DNA of 64,000 nt from Lacisediminihabitans sp040549525 (GTDB taxonomy: Bacteria > Actinomycetota > Actinomycetes > Actinomycetales > Microbacteriaceae), in NCBI RefSeq assembly GCF_040549525.1, contig NZ_JBEPTM010000001.1, positions 717,226 to 781,225 of the forward strand, in the 5' to 3' direction. Position numbers and translations under genes: made by a program. A model generated the notes under the pieces. That model did not search any database. It was not told the DNA's origin and saw nothing but the letters and a program-made list of their open reading frames with translations. Below, one piece after another: positions 28,438 through 38,289 of this stretch (position 1 is its first letter; each line of letters begins with the position of its first letter).

Positions 28438-30376
28438 CGGAGCGGCCAGCGCTTCGACAAGCACGGGCCGATGACCGTCCGGGCATGATATTTCGACTGA
28501 CGTCGAAGGCATAGCGCGGATCGCTCCGGGTGACGCCGGGAGCGTACCCGTCGAACTGTCAGGGAATCCCGGATTGTTGCCTCGCGTTCAACGTCGCCGT
28601 CGCTAAACGAGTTGCCGAGCTGCACTTTGACGGTGTGCAAGTCGACGGCTAAGGACGGCACCGCGTGCGCTCGCGTCGCCTACAGGCTCGCCGTTGAAAC
28701 GCAAGGGAATGCCTCTCCGTCGCGACAGCATTCTGAGCCGAGTATCGCCTCCGGAACGCCCCGCGCCTGCCAAGCGTCAAGGGTGCCGCGACACCTCGGA
28801 GCGTGCATGCTCCGAGGTCTACCTTCTGCATAGCTCCAATGTCGACTCGTCACGGCCACCGGCACGACCTGCGATCTGGAAGGGCCAAATCGCTCCGCGG
28901 GAAGTCAGCCGATCCGAGCACTGCACAGTGGATGCCTCCAAGATCCCTCCTGCGTACTCGGAAGAAACGTTTCCGAGTTGACCATCCAACTTTGTCGAGG
29001 ACTCCCAGACGGACTCGCCGTCGAAACGCAACACGAAAGGATTCACCATCGCGACCCAGCACTTCGAGCGCCGTGTCGCTACCAGAACTTTCCCCATCAC
29101 GGCCAACGCTTCGAAGTCTCGAGCCGTCCCGCATCTCGATCGGCTTTACGTACTGGCGTGCCCCCTCGACGAGTCGACCGTTAGAGGTGAACAAGTGCCG
29201 CGTGCCGAGCCCAGCGTTGCGGTAAGCGTAGCGCCAAGGCATCCCCGGTGAGAGTGTCCCTAATCGCTCTACCCTTGCGACTGGCGATGTCTGGGGCCAT
29301 CGGAGTTGTTGGAAACCGGCTTTTCAGAATTGGCATTGATAGCCGTGACTTCTTAAGGTAGGACCCTGACCTATCGAGGTTCAAATCCTGCAATTGGCGC
29401 CCCCATGTCGAACCATCCGGTGATTCCGGACAGTTGCCTCGCGTTCGAACTCGCCGCTGCTAGATGCGTTGCCGAGATGTTCGTTGACGGTGCGCACGTC
29501 GGCCTCGAAGAGCTCCGCCATATCTGCGCCTGCTTAGGGGACAAAGTCTCGCCGTTGAAACGCACCGGAAGCTTGGCAGCGCGGCCAGGCGATGGGTGGA
29601 AAACCATGCCAGTCTTGGGTTGCTCCGATGCCAACTCGACTTCATAAGCAGAATTCTCCTTCGGTGCGAACTACTGGCCGGTGCGAATATCGAATCGAGG
29701 GAAGGGAGTCACGCTCTGGAACTATGACGCCGGCCCCGCCGCCGCTTCAGACACGAATGCCGTTGGGCCCAGTTTCTCCGTCCTGCCCAGCGTTGCGAAA
29801 GTCGATCCGATTGGCGTCGCGGACTTGCCGTATCGGGCACCGGCAAGGGTGGCGTTCCGGGAACGAGCCTCTAGAGCATGGGCAGGGATGACCCTCGAGC
29901 TCCGCCGACTCGGCGTCTGTAAAGATCGACGACCCCGGCAAAGCTGGATCGGAAGTTTAACGTTCGCGTCCATGCCTGGCGTTGTGATCGCCTCATTAAG
30001 TTCAAGCAACCTAGGCAAAATAATCTCTAGCAAATCGACCGCTTATGCCGCATCAGGGGACTGTGTGTTGGCGGGGCCTCCCTCAAGTGAGTGGTATTCG
30101 ACATTGGCTGACGGAGAAGCTGGCGCCGAAAGTAGGCGCTTCTTTCGTCGGGCCCGGAGGGTGGTGAGGACGACTGAAATAAGTCATACCAGCTCCACCT
30201 TTCCAGTCTTGTTTGAGAAATGCGTATAAGCTCGCTGGCGTTGACGATTGAATCCATTCAGAGGAGCATTGAGATGGGCGTAGATTCCGGGAAGTCGTTG
30301 AGGCTCGGCCAGTTGGCGCAATGATTGCCCTTCTGAAACTCTCGTGCGTTACTAGGCGATCCGCTAAGAGCTTCCT
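28438..30376. other. Gene-poor, decayed region with imperfect repeats
   Basis: About 1.9 kb without a gene I can support. A 17-mer CTCGCCGTYGAAACGCA occurs three times (28687, 29014, 29548). Around the first and third copies a longer stretch of about 120 bp is similar (each with GTTGCCGAG and TTGACGGTG before the 17-mer). On the minus strand the copies read xRFxGE. A T-arm-like stretch GGTTCAAATCC near 29380 does not fold into a tRNA. This looks like remnants of older insertions at the left edge of the carbohydrate cargo. Confidence 0.45.
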
Positions 30377-32128
30377 GTGAGCGCAGTGCCTCTGCGGGTC
30401 GGGATCATCGGCACTCCATCGCAGCCCCTTGCCGAATGGTCCAGAGAGTCGGTACTCAGCCTGTGCAATCTAGGATTCAACGCCGTCCAGTTGAATATCG
30501 CTTGGTCCTACAGGCCGAACGACGAAGTTTTGAACTTAGAGGACATCGTTGCGGTGACCGGAGCGCCAGCGTCGCTCGCGGCGAATGGTGAAACAGCGAA
30601 CGATCGGCGACTCGAACTTCTCCGCCACCGCGCTCGACTAGCACGGGAAGCCGGCCTGCGGACCCTACTCCACATCGGACTCCCCTTCCAGGGTCGTGCG
30701 GGATTCGACGGGCAACCTCTACCTCAGTGCATCTTGGACCCAGACGTGCTGTTTCGCTACCAGAATGCACTGAGGACCATCGCGAGAGAATTGCCTGACC
30801 TAGACGATGTTCTCATCTATACCTACGATCAAGACGCGTGGCTCTGTTACGAATTTGGGGGATGCGATCGCTGCTATGGACGACCGCTGCACACAAGGAT
30901 TCCGGAGTTCCTGAATGCTCTTGCCAGAGTATGGAGTGATCGGCGACATGGTGGTAGAACATGGTGGGAGCCGTGGGAGCTTTCGGCAGGCCAAACGCTC
31001 GCATGTATACCCGTCCTCGACGCTTCGCGCATGGGGATAATGTTGCACAGCAATATCGGAGAGGTTATTTCCACTGCTCCCGGGGATCAGTTCACCCAGA
31101 ACGCCGCGGCCGAAGCGAAGCGGTGTGGTCTGCCTCTTGTCATCGAAGTCTTCCTCTCCTCTTCGAACGAGGAAGTCGAACCGTGGGATCACCTGCCGGT
31201 CCCGTTGGTCACTCTCCACCAGCTCCGTGTTGTATCGCAGTTGCCCGGCCATCCCGGGGTTAAAGAATACTTTGGGCTCCGGATGGACTCGCTCGATGTC
31301 AACTTGAATGCAGCGGCTAACTATTTCGCGGATTCCAACGTCGATGACGAAACCATTTTGGCCAAGGTTGCAGACAGATTCGAGGAACCGTGGCTCACGC
31401 AGTTCTGGATTCTTGCCAGTGCCGCATATCGCTTATACCCATGGGACTCCAGTTGGTTCGCGCGACAATTGGGGCGAAGCCAGCCGCTCCATAGTCTGAG
31501 CGCGGCAACCGTCCGTGGGGCGCAGACCGCTGCCTCGGAATGGGATACTCCCGCATGGCGCTCATCACGTCAGGCCGTATTCATCAAAACTGACAATTCT
31601 GAATCGCATCCTTGGGTGCTGGAAGATCTCGCTCTGCGATTCCATCTGGCCGCGAATCGCATGTCGGAGGCCCTCGAAGTAATCGCTCGGAACCACGTCA
31701 AAAACCAGAATGAGCCTATCGAGAGGCATATCCAATTTCAGAGACTTGAAGCGGCAGGATTTGTCTCCCGGGCCCGCGCCTATAGTTTTCACCTGCGGGA
31801 GACGCTGCTCGCGCGGCTTCTTCGTCAGGAGCCCGAACGGCCGGAGCTCGTCAGTGAACTCAGCGACGTGTTGCGGGCCGATCTTGTGAATCAGGAACTA
31901 GAGCTTGAACGGCTGGATGAGCTCGACGCGTTCGGCTACCCGAGACCACCGGAAGTTACAGGCTTACAGAAGAAAGAAAAATGGGCGGTGGAGCGGCGGA
32001 CAGACCTCACCGGCTTCAAAAAGGCACTCTCAGTGTTCGAGACCAACCTTGGAGCATTCTTGGAAATGTATCTGAAAGAAGAGGGTGGTACTGCATCAGA
32101 GGGCCAGTTCTCGCTAACGTCTCGGTAG
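30377..32128 (+). CDS. Putative glycoside hydrolase-like TIM-barrel protein
   Basis: A 583-residue cytosolic protein without a signal peptide. The N-terminal 350 residues look like a TIM barrel (GFNAVQLNIAWSY; AREAGLRTLLHIGLPFQG; DLDDVLIYTYDQDAWLC; LPLVIEVFLSSSNEEVEPW). A C-x-x-C pair occurs in GGCDRCYGRPLH. The C-terminal 200 residues are helical and charged. It looks like an uncharacterised carbohydrate-active family; I cannot name the substrate. The GTG start has only weak AAGAG upstream. It opens the carbohydrate cargo and is 319 bp from the convergent LacI gene. Confidence 0.65.
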   Translation: MSAVPLRVGIIGTPSQPLAEWSRESVLSLCNLGFNAVQLNIAWSYRPNDEVLNLEDIVAVTGAPASLAANGETANDRRLELLRHRARLAREAGLRTLLHIGLPFQGRAGFDGQPLPQCILDPDVLFRYQNALRTIARELPDLDDVLIYTYDQDAWLCYEFGGCDRCYGRPLHTRIPEFLNALARVWSDRRHGGRTWWEPWELSAGQTLACIPVLDASRMGIMLHSNIGEVISTAPGDQFTQNAAAEAKRCGLPLVIEVFLSSSNEEVEPWDHLPVPLVTLHQLRVVSQLPGHPGVKEYFGLRMDSLDVNLNAAANYFADSNVDDETILAKVADRFEEPWLTQFWILASAAYRLYPWDSSWFARQLGRSQPLHSLSAATVRGAQTAASEWDTPAWRSSRQAVFIKTDNSESHPWVLEDLALRFHLAANRMSEALEVIARNHVKNQNEPIERHIQFQRLEAAGFVSRARAYSFHLRETLLARLLRQEPERPELVSELSDVLRADLVNQELELERLDELDAFGYPRPPEVTGLQKKEKWAVERRTDLTGFKKALSVFETNLGAFLEMYLKEEGGTASEGQFSLTSR

Positions 32129-32446
32129 GTACCACCTTCCAATCCCCTATGCCGCTGCAGATGCTCGGCGGCCACTTCAGTTGTGCCCGCCATTCGCGGA
32201 GACCGTGTTTGAGTCTGGTGCGCTAAAGATTGTCAAATTCGACCAGATAAGCTCATCGGACTGCAACGTTAGTCTCCTCCACGTCACCGTCGCGCAAGAA
32301 TCGGTCTCTTCCTTCGGGTTAGTTAGGTCGAACCCGCGATGAAGTAGGAGACCGTCTCGCCGAGAGCTAGGCAATGCCGCACTTGATCGCGGCCCTCGGA
32401 CGCTGAAGCGCGTGAACAGCGGAGGGAATCCTCAACGACACGATTG
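32129..32446. other. Convergent intergenic region, no gene seen
   Basis: 318 bp between two convergent stop codons. I see no strong hairpin terminator and no open frame with coding character. Confidence 0.4.
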
Positions 32447-33451
32447 CTACACGCTACTTTCTCGCACCACCAATTCGGGTTGAAAGACGATCTGTCGGGG
32501 TGCGAGCGACGCGTCGGCCGCCTCTTCGAGCAGGATCTCTACCGCGGTCTGTCCGATGAGGGCGCTCGGCTGGCGGACGGAGGAGAGCGGTACGACCGCG
32601 GCACTTGCGAAGTCGATGTCGTCATACCCAATCAGCGCGATGTGCTCGGGTACGCGAACATCTGCTCCCTGCATAATTAGGGCCTGCAACACGCCCGTTG
32701 CGACTAGGTCATTAGCCGCAAAAACCGCATCTGGCCGGCGCGCCGGATCCCGGGAGACGAGCTCGGCTCCCGCCTCGCGCCCAGCGATGACGCTGAGTCC
32801 GTCGGTCAGGATGACCTCAAGGGTGGCCCCCGGTACCGTTGCGACCGCGGTGCTTGCGCCGGTGAGGCGATCAGAGACCTGCTTGATCTCGAGGGGGCCC
32901 CCGATAAACGCGATGCGGCGGCGACCCTTGGCAAGAAGGTGCCCGACGGCGAGCGCACCGCCGGCGATGTCGTCCACTGAGACCGAACTAAAGGAGTCAT
33001 CCGCGCTGGTGCGGTCGACGAGAACGGCGGGAATGCCCCGATCGCGCAGCTTCCGCAGGCGATCAGTAATGTCGCCGAAGGGTGAGATGAGCACGCCGTG
33101 CATGCGCTGCACCTCGAACAGGTCGAGGTAAGTCGCCTCGCGATCAGCTTTCTCGTCGCTATTGCCGAGGATCACCGAGAAGCCGTCTGCAGCCGCGCGA
33201 TCCTCCGCGCCGCGGGCGAGATCGGTGAAGAAGGGGTTGCGGACATCGAGCACGACGAGGCCGATGGTGCTGCTACGGCCAGCACGCAACTGCCGAGCGG
33301 CATCGTTGCGAACGAAGCCGAGCTGGTCGATCGCGGCCTGCACCCGTGTTGCCACCGCCAAAGACACCTTCTCGGGACGGTTCATCACGTTCGAGACGGT
33401 GCCAACCGAAACTCCGGCGACTGCCGCGACATCTTTCACGCTGGCTGCCAT
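32447..33451 (-). CDS. LacI-family transcriptional regulator
   Basis: A 334-residue regulator. The N-terminal helix-turn-helix (VKDVAAVAGVSVGTVSNVMNRPEKVS) and hinge (NDAARQLRAGRSSTIGLVV) are canonical, followed by a periplasmic-binding-protein-like effector domain (VFAANDLVATGVLQAL; IALIGYDDIDFA). It probably represses the divergent ABC importer and GH99-like genes until a glycan breakdown product binds. Two operator-like sites flank the divergent promoter, which supports this. The effector sugar is unknown; rhamnose or an oligosaccharide is plausible from context. Confidence 0.92.
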   Translation of the reverse strand: MAASVKDVAAVAGVSVGTVSNVMNRPEKVSLAVATRVQAAIDQLGFVRNDAARQLRAGRSSTIGLVVLDVRNPFFTDLARGAEDRAAADGFSVILGNSDEKADREATYLDLFEVQRMHGVLISPFGDITDRLRKLRDRGIPAVLVDRTSADDSFSSVSVDDIAGGALAVGHLLAKGRRRIAFIGGPLEIKQVSDRLTGASTAVATVPGATLEVILTDGLSVIAGREAGAELVSRDPARRPDAVFAANDLVATGVLQALIMQGADVRVPEHIALIGYDDIDFASAAVVPLSSVRQPSALIGQTAVEILLEEAADASLAPRQIVFQPELVVRESSV

Positions 33452-33537
33452 CTAACTCCCCGCTGTTCGTAGAGCGCGGTTCCGCGCTTGACCCATTGCA
33501 TACTCTGCCACGCATTCCGTCTCGCGTGTGATCAATT

Positions 33538-33549
33538 TTGAACGATTCA
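33538..33549. promoter_or_regulatory. LacI-type operator-like site (upstream)
   Basis: TTGAACGATTCA matches the usual TGAANCGNTTCA operator at 10 of 12 positions. It lies just ahead of the -35 box. Confidence 0.4.
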
Positions 33550-33558
33550 GAATGGTGC

Positions 33559-33588
33559 TTGACTCGAAGGTAAACAATCTCTTAGAGT
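33559..33588 (+). promoter_or_regulatory. Promoter of the sugar ABC importer operon
   Basis: TTGACT (33559-33564) and TAGAGT (33583-33588) are 18 bases apart, a good -35/-10 pair. Transcription would start near 33595, just before the downstream operator-like site. Confidence 0.55.
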
Positions 33589-33606
33589 GCATTTGGCTTC
33601 GAAGGC

Positions 33607-33618
33607 TAAATCGATTCA
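33607..33618. promoter_or_regulatory. LacI-type operator-like site (downstream)
   Basis: TAAATCGATTCA matches TGAANCGNTTCA at 11 of 12 positions and is nearly palindromic. It lies about 12 bases past the predicted transcription start, a classic repressor position. Confidence 0.5.
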
Positions 33619-33821
33619 ATACCCCTAGACGAGGAAGGTCATGTCCTTCCTTGTCAGTCTTGACAATGGGGAGGCCGATGGGCAGCGCAGTGCTGCGGGC
33701 TTGCTTTGACGTTGAATTGAGACGTAATAACGAAATTAGCGGGCCGTCACCCGGTACCTGTCTTCAGAATCTCGGAAGACATTCCAGCACCACCCTTTTA
33801 CAGCGAAGTAATGGAGAAATA

Positions 33822-35153
33822 ATGAAGTCCGAATCACGCCGATGGATAAGTCGTATAGGTGCAATCGCCGCTCTTGCAATCGCGGCGGCGGGGTTGGCGG
33901 CTTGCTCCTCAGCCGCACCCGCCGCCGATGCGAAAACCACAATCAACTGGTGGACCTGGAACCCAGACGACCATACGGCCCCGCAATGGATAAGCGCGTT
34001 CGAGAAAGACCACCCGAACATTACTGTTAAACAGCGGTATATCCAGTTCACCGACTACGCCAACGCGGTCCGCCTCGGCGCGAGTTCGTCCTCTGGTCCC
34101 GACGTTTTTGGACTGCAGACCGGCGTGATCGCGACACAGCTGGCCCCACTCACAGCCAACCTCGCGCCGCTGGCTCAAAAAGGCATCGGCTCAGACTGGG
34201 CCAACAAGCTAATCGCAACTGATCAGTTCAAGATCGGCGGTAAGCAAGTCGGCCTCCCTTGGATGATCTCCGGCGCAGGACTCGTGTGGTACAACAAGAC
34301 CACATTTGACAAAGCCGGAATCACTGCGGCGCCAAAGGATCTATCCGAATGGAAGAGCGACTGCACAAAAATTAAAGCGCTCGGCCAGACCTGTTTTGTA
34401 CAGGGCGCGAAGGACGACTGGGTGAACCTGGATGTGTACCAGATCATTGCTAACCAGATCAACCCGGGCGGGTTCTACAAAGCCATCGCCGGTAAGAGCA
34501 AGTTCAACAGCGCCGACTATATAAAAGCGTTCGACGACTGGAAAGCACTTTTCACTGATGGCATCATCCAGCCCGGAGCTCTGGCGCTCACCCAGTACCC
34601 GGATGCCAACGACATGGTTTTGAAAGGGCAGGCGGCGATGATCGCCTTCGGTACCTGGAACAACGACCGAATGACAACCGCATCCCTAACTACCCTGGCC
34701 GCCACATACGGTGCACAGGTGAAGTCTCAGACGTTCGTTTCGGCTCCGTTCCCAGATGTAGTCGGAGGCGCAAAGGAGACTGGTCGACTGTTCGGAGGAC
34801 CGGATGTGGGGTGGGCGATTTCGGCAAAGAGTAAGAAGCAGGATGCCGCCTTCACCTTCGTGAAGTGGCTCACCTCGAGCAAAACGGCGCAAACCATCAT
34901 GGGAGCGACGCTTGAGCAGCCGGCGCTTAAGTCGGTGCCGGTGGCTACAACTGGTTTGGTCGATCAGAGCGTGCAGGCGCCCATCCTGGCGTCGCAGTCG
35001 AAGCAGCTCGCCAACCTTGTCGGGCCGCGCCAGATCGCCAACGCAGATGTGCAGACCGCCTTGCAGCAGGCCTTGTCGTCAGTCGCTTCCGGGCAGATGA
35101 GTTCGGCGGATGCTGCAAAATCGGTCCAAACGGCGATCGACGCCGCCAAGTAG
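33822..35153 (+). CDS. Sugar ABC transporter substrate-binding lipoprotein (COG1653 type)
   Basis: A 443-residue lipoprotein. The signal peptide ends in the lipobox LAAC with Cys28. The mature part is a typical solute-binding fold (INWWTWNPDDHTAPQWISAFEKD; GLPWMISGAGLVWYNKTTFDKAG; GQAAMIAFGTWNND). It would capture an oligo- or monosaccharide outside the membrane. GGAG precedes the ATG. It is the first gene of an operon with two permeases and a GH99-like protein. No ATPase gene is present, so a shared MsmK-type ATPase is likely. Confidence 0.92.
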   Translation: MKSESRRWISRIGAIAALAIAAAGLAACSSAAPAADAKTTINWWTWNPDDHTAPQWISAFEKDHPNITVKQRYIQFTDYANAVRLGASSSSGPDVFGLQTGVIATQLAPLTANLAPLAQKGIGSDWANKLIATDQFKIGGKQVGLPWMISGAGLVWYNKTTFDKAGITAAPKDLSEWKSDCTKIKALGQTCFVQGAKDDWVNLDVYQIIANQINPGGFYKAIAGKSKFNSADYIKAFDDWKALFTDGIIQPGALALTQYPDANDMVLKGQAAMIAFGTWNNDRMTTASLTTLAATYGAQVKSQTFVSAPFPDVVGGAKETGRLFGGPDVGWAISAKSKKQDAAFTFVKWLTSSKTAQTIMGATLEQPALKSVPVATTGLVDQSVQAPILASQSKQLANLVGPRQIANADVQTALQQALSSVASGQMSSADAAKSVQTAIDAAK

Positions 35154-35204
35154 GAAAGGATCCTGGGGTCGCTAGCCACATGGCTGGCGACCCCATCCAC
35201 CATC

Positions 35205-36149
35205 ATGAGTACCGACACAACAGTCACCGTTGCGACAACTCCGACCCCACGGCAACCCCGCCGCGTGAGCAAACGCACGATCGGCCAGAAACACTACGTC
35301 CCTTGGCTGTACTTGTTGCCCGCGCTGATCCTTATTGTCGGCGTTATCTATGTGGGCGTTGGGTACACCGGGTGGGTAAGCACGCTCGAATGGAACGGAA
35401 TCGACGACTCACCGAAACAGGTGGGGTTAGGCAACTACGTTAAGATCGCCGCTGACCCGGTGTTCTGGGGCGCGGTCGGCCATGTCGCTGTTTTCGGCGT
35501 GATTGCCATCCTCGTGCAGATGGTGCTCGGCTTGGTTATGGCTACATTTCTCAGCGGAGACTCCGTATTCGGCCGCCCCGTGTACAAAGTGTTAATCTTC
35601 ATTCCTGTCATTTTGGCGCCCGCCGCTGTCGGGACCGCGTTCCGCGAAATCCTCGCACCGGACGGCCAGTTTAACCAGCTGTTGCAAAACCTCGGACTTT
35701 CCGGGGCGCACACCGCTTGGCTTGCTGATCCGAATACTGCCCTCTTCTCACTGGCTGCAATAAACATCTGGCAGTGGACCGGATTCAGCTTTCTGCTGTA
35801 CCAGGCGGCAATCGCGCAGATCGATCACAATCTATTCGAGGCAGCCTCAATCGACGGTGCCAGCAACCTCAAAAGCTTCCGTTACATCCTTCTGCCTCAG
35901 CTAAAAGGCACGCATGCCACGCTCGCACTCACCGGATGCATCGGCGCTCTGAAGACCTTTGACATTGTCTACCTCACAACCGGCGGCGGCCCGGGCCGAA
36001 GCACCGAATTCCTCACCACATACATCTACAAACAGGTGATCGAGCAGTACCACGCCGGGTATTCCGCGGCGCTGTCAATTGTTCTTCTTGTCCTCGCTCT
36101 CATCCTCACCAGTGTTCAGATCCGTGCCTACCGATTTGGAGAGGACTAA
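35205..36149 (+). CDS. Sugar ABC transporter permease (MalF/UgpA type)
   Basis: A 314-residue membrane protein with six predicted transmembrane helices and the EAA loop (EAASIDGASNLKSFRYILLPQLKG) that contacts the ATPase. The N-terminus is extended and Thr/Arg-rich. It starts 51 bp after the binding protein and ends 3 bp before the second permease, so the three form one importer. Confidence 0.92.
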   Translation: MSTDTTVTVATTPTPRQPRRVSKRTIGQKHYVPWLYLLPALILIVGVIYVGVGYTGWVSTLEWNGIDDSPKQVGLGNYVKIAADPVFWGAVGHVAVFGVIAILVQMVLGLVMATFLSGDSVFGRPVYKVLIFIPVILAPAAVGTAFREILAPDGQFNQLLQNLGLSGAHTAWLADPNTALFSLAAINIWQWTGFSFLLYQAAIAQIDHNLFEAASIDGASNLKSFRYILLPQLKGTHATLALTGCIGALKTFDIVYLTTGGGPGRSTEFLTTYIYKQVIEQYHAGYSAALSIVLLVLALILTSVQIRAYRFGED

Positions 36150-36152
36150 CCC

Positions 36153-36944
36153 ATGTTCGGTCGCCCCACTGCTCGTTCCCGCATCATCAGTCAAGTGATT
36201 GTCACACTACTGATTCTCCCTTTCCTTCTGCCGCTGATTGCTATCGTCGCGAAGTCATTCGAGGGCGCCGGGTTCGTCAAAAACTACGTCGCCGTGCTCA
36301 CTAAAACCCCGCTGTTGCAATCTACGTTGAACAGTGCGGTGATCTCGCTTGGCGTCATCGTGCTCGTTTACTGCTGCACGATGTTGGCCGCTTACGCATT
36401 CGGCAAAATGCACTTCGCCGGAAAGAAACTGGTATTCAACGCCATTCTCGTTGGCTTGGTGCTCCCCACCATCGCTCTCGTCGTTCCGCTGTTCGTGTTC
36501 GTTTCCCGTCTCGACCTGTTCAACAACTACCTGGCAGTCATTATCCCGCTCGCCACGACGATCATTCCCTTTACTTTGTTGTTGACGCGCAACTACTTAG
36601 CCGGAATTCCGGACGAAATTCTTGAAGCCGCACGAATTGACGGGTGCAATAGTTTCAGCGCTCTCGTTCGGATTGTGCTGCCGCTCGCGAAACCGATCAC
36701 CGCAGTGCTGATTGTGTGGGCATTCCTACAATCCTGGAACGAATTCTTCCTCCCGCTTCTCTTCCTCCCCGACCCCGCGTTCGGAACTGTCACCACCATT
36801 CCTCTGTACTTCACCAGCACCTACGGATCCGACCAACCCAAGATTTTTGCCGCGCTCGTACTGATCAGCCTCCCAATCGTGATTGCCTATCTCTCCCTGC
36901 AAAAGTTCTTTGAAAAGGGCCTATCCGCCGGCGCCATCAAATAG
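36153..36944 (+). CDS. Sugar ABC transporter permease (MalG/UgpE type)
   Basis: A 263-residue membrane protein with six helices and the EAA loop (EILEAARIDGCNSFSALVRIVLPLAKP). It pairs with the upstream permease. It is followed after 50 bp by the GH99-like gene, whose Shine-Dalgarno AAGGAG is clear. Confidence 0.92.
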   Translation: MFGRPTARSRIISQVIVTLLILPFLLPLIAIVAKSFEGAGFVKNYVAVLTKTPLLQSTLNSAVISLGVIVLVYCCTMLAAYAFGKMHFAGKKLVFNAILVGLVLPTIALVVPLFVFVSRLDLFNNYLAVIIPLATTIIPFTLLLTRNYLAGIPDEILEAARIDGCNSFSALVRIVLPLAKPITAVLIVWAFLQSWNEFFLPLLFLPDPAFGTVTTIPLYFTSTYGSDQPKIFAALVLISLPIVIAYLSLQKFFEKGLSAGAIK

Positions 36945-36994
36945 ATCCACCGACTGTCTTCTCACCGCACTAACTAATAAGGAGCAAGACCACC

Positions 36995-38125
36995 ATGAGC
37001 AAAAACACCGAAGTTGCCGCCATCTACTTCCCCAGTTGGCACGACGAGCCCCGCCGGAATGCATGGCTGGGTGACGGCTTCACCGAATGGGACCTCATTA
37101 AAGCCGGCAAGCCCCGATTTGACGGCCACTATCAGCCGCAAATCCCCACCCTTGGTTACCTCGACGAGACTTTGCCGGAGAATATGCAACGCAGTTGCGA
37201 CCTTGCCTCGGGCGCGGGCATCGATGCGTTCCTCTGGGACTGGTACTGGTACGACGGCGCCGACTTCCTGAACCGACCACTAAACGACACCTTCATGAAT
37301 CTGCCTGCACCGGGCATCAAATTTGCCCTCATGTGGGCTAACCACGACTGGGTGGGGGTCTTCCCCGGCAACGTCGGAGAAACGGCAGACCTGTGGTGGA
37401 AGGGAGCCGTCGACCACGAGGAATTCGTTCGAATGACCAACATCGTCATCGAACGATACTTCCCTCACCCTGAATATTGGCGAGTTGATGACCGGGCTTG
37501 GTTCACTATCTTCCGCCTCAACGAATTCGTCAACGGCGTCGGCGGTTTCGTGGCAGCGCAGGATGCACTCGAGGACTTCCGCGCCCGTGCCCGCGGAGCT
37601 GGAATGGGCGAGCTACACCTGAACACGATGGGCGGATACGAAGACTACACACCTGAACAAATCGCCGAGCTCGGGATCGACACGGTCGGCACTTACGGTT
37701 GGACCGAACAATGGGCTGAAGTCCCGCCTACCGAGATCACCTTCGATTATGCGACCTGGCGGGAGAACGCCGAGCAGCACTGGCACAAGGAACGCGTCCG
37801 GCACGCTCTCGAGTTCGTGCCCGCTGTCGCTATGGGCTGGGACTCCTCGACACGGGTAAACCAGAACGACGAGCTAGTTGTCTCCGACTGGCCGTACTAC
37901 CCAATTGTGGTGAACAACACGCCTGAAGCATTTGGTGAAGCCGTTTCTGATGCAATCGACTTCGTTGAGGCAAACGAGCACACTCGTGTTGTCACAATCA
38001 ACGCCTGGAATGAGTGGACCGAGGGCAGCTATCTCGAACCCGATTCCCGAACCGGAGACGCCCATCTGCGGGCTCTGGCCGCAGCGATCGATCTGGCCCG
38101 AGAAACATCCGTTTCCCCTAAATAA
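36995..38125 (+). CDS. GH99-like (WbsX-type) protein
   Basis: A 376-residue protein of the glycoside hydrolase family 99-like/WbsX group. Hallmarks are AAIYFPSWH near the start, GFTEWDLIKAGKPRFDGHYQP, LMWANHDW, and NAWNEWTEGSYLEPD with conserved acids near the end. There is no signal peptide, so it would act in the cytosol on imported oligosaccharides. GH99 enzymes cut alpha-mannans; the substrate of this branch is not established. It is last in the importer operon, and a paralogue lies at 46913. AAGGAG precedes the ATG. Confidence 0.85.
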   Translation: MSKNTEVAAIYFPSWHDEPRRNAWLGDGFTEWDLIKAGKPRFDGHYQPQIPTLGYLDETLPENMQRSCDLASGAGIDAFLWDWYWYDGADFLNRPLNDTFMNLPAPGIKFALMWANHDWVGVFPGNVGETADLWWKGAVDHEEFVRMTNIVIERYFPHPEYWRVDDRAWFTIFRLNEFVNGVGGFVAAQDALEDFRARARGAGMGELHLNTMGGYEDYTPEQIAELGIDTVGTYGWTEQWAEVPPTEITFDYATWRENAEQHWHKERVRHALEFVPAVAMGWDSSTRVNQNDELVVSDWPYYPIVVNNTPEAFGEAVSDAIDFVEANEHTRVVTINAWNEWTEGSYLEPDSRTGDAHLRALAAAIDLARETSVSPK

Positions 38126-38173
38126 GTGTCGGTTCAGTGCGAAGAGATGGCAAAAGCAAAGACTTCGGCTTGA

Positions 38174-38281
38174 TGGGAAGTCGGTGTCCTCGGCACCCTG
38201 AAGGTTGGCGCTGACAACACCGTCATCGTCGGCCCGCCGACGGAGTTCGACGCCAACAATATCGACCAGTACAACTTCTAA
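38174..38281 (+). pseudogene. C-terminal relic of a rhamnose-type ABC substrate-binding protein
   Basis: About 35 codons ending in TAA at 38279-38281 read GVLGTLKVGADNTVIVGPP then TEFDANNIDQYNF. From memory this is the typical tail of RhaS/autoinducer-2-like sugar-binding proteins found directly before rhamnose catabolic genes. Upstream the frame hits a stop at 38171, so only the tail survives. A strong terminator follows. It marks where the imported cassette joined the rhamnose operon. Confidence 0.65.
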
Positions 38282-38289
38282 ACCCTTCG

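Noticed and set aside
29357..29402. tRNA-like T arm (GGTTCAAATCC) near 29380
   Set aside because: Only three of five T-stem pairs form, and no acceptor or anticodon arm could be drawn.
28687..29564. Possible CRISPR array from the repeated 17-mer
   Set aside because: Only three copies with spacings of 327 and 534 bp, no palindromic repeat and no cas genes.
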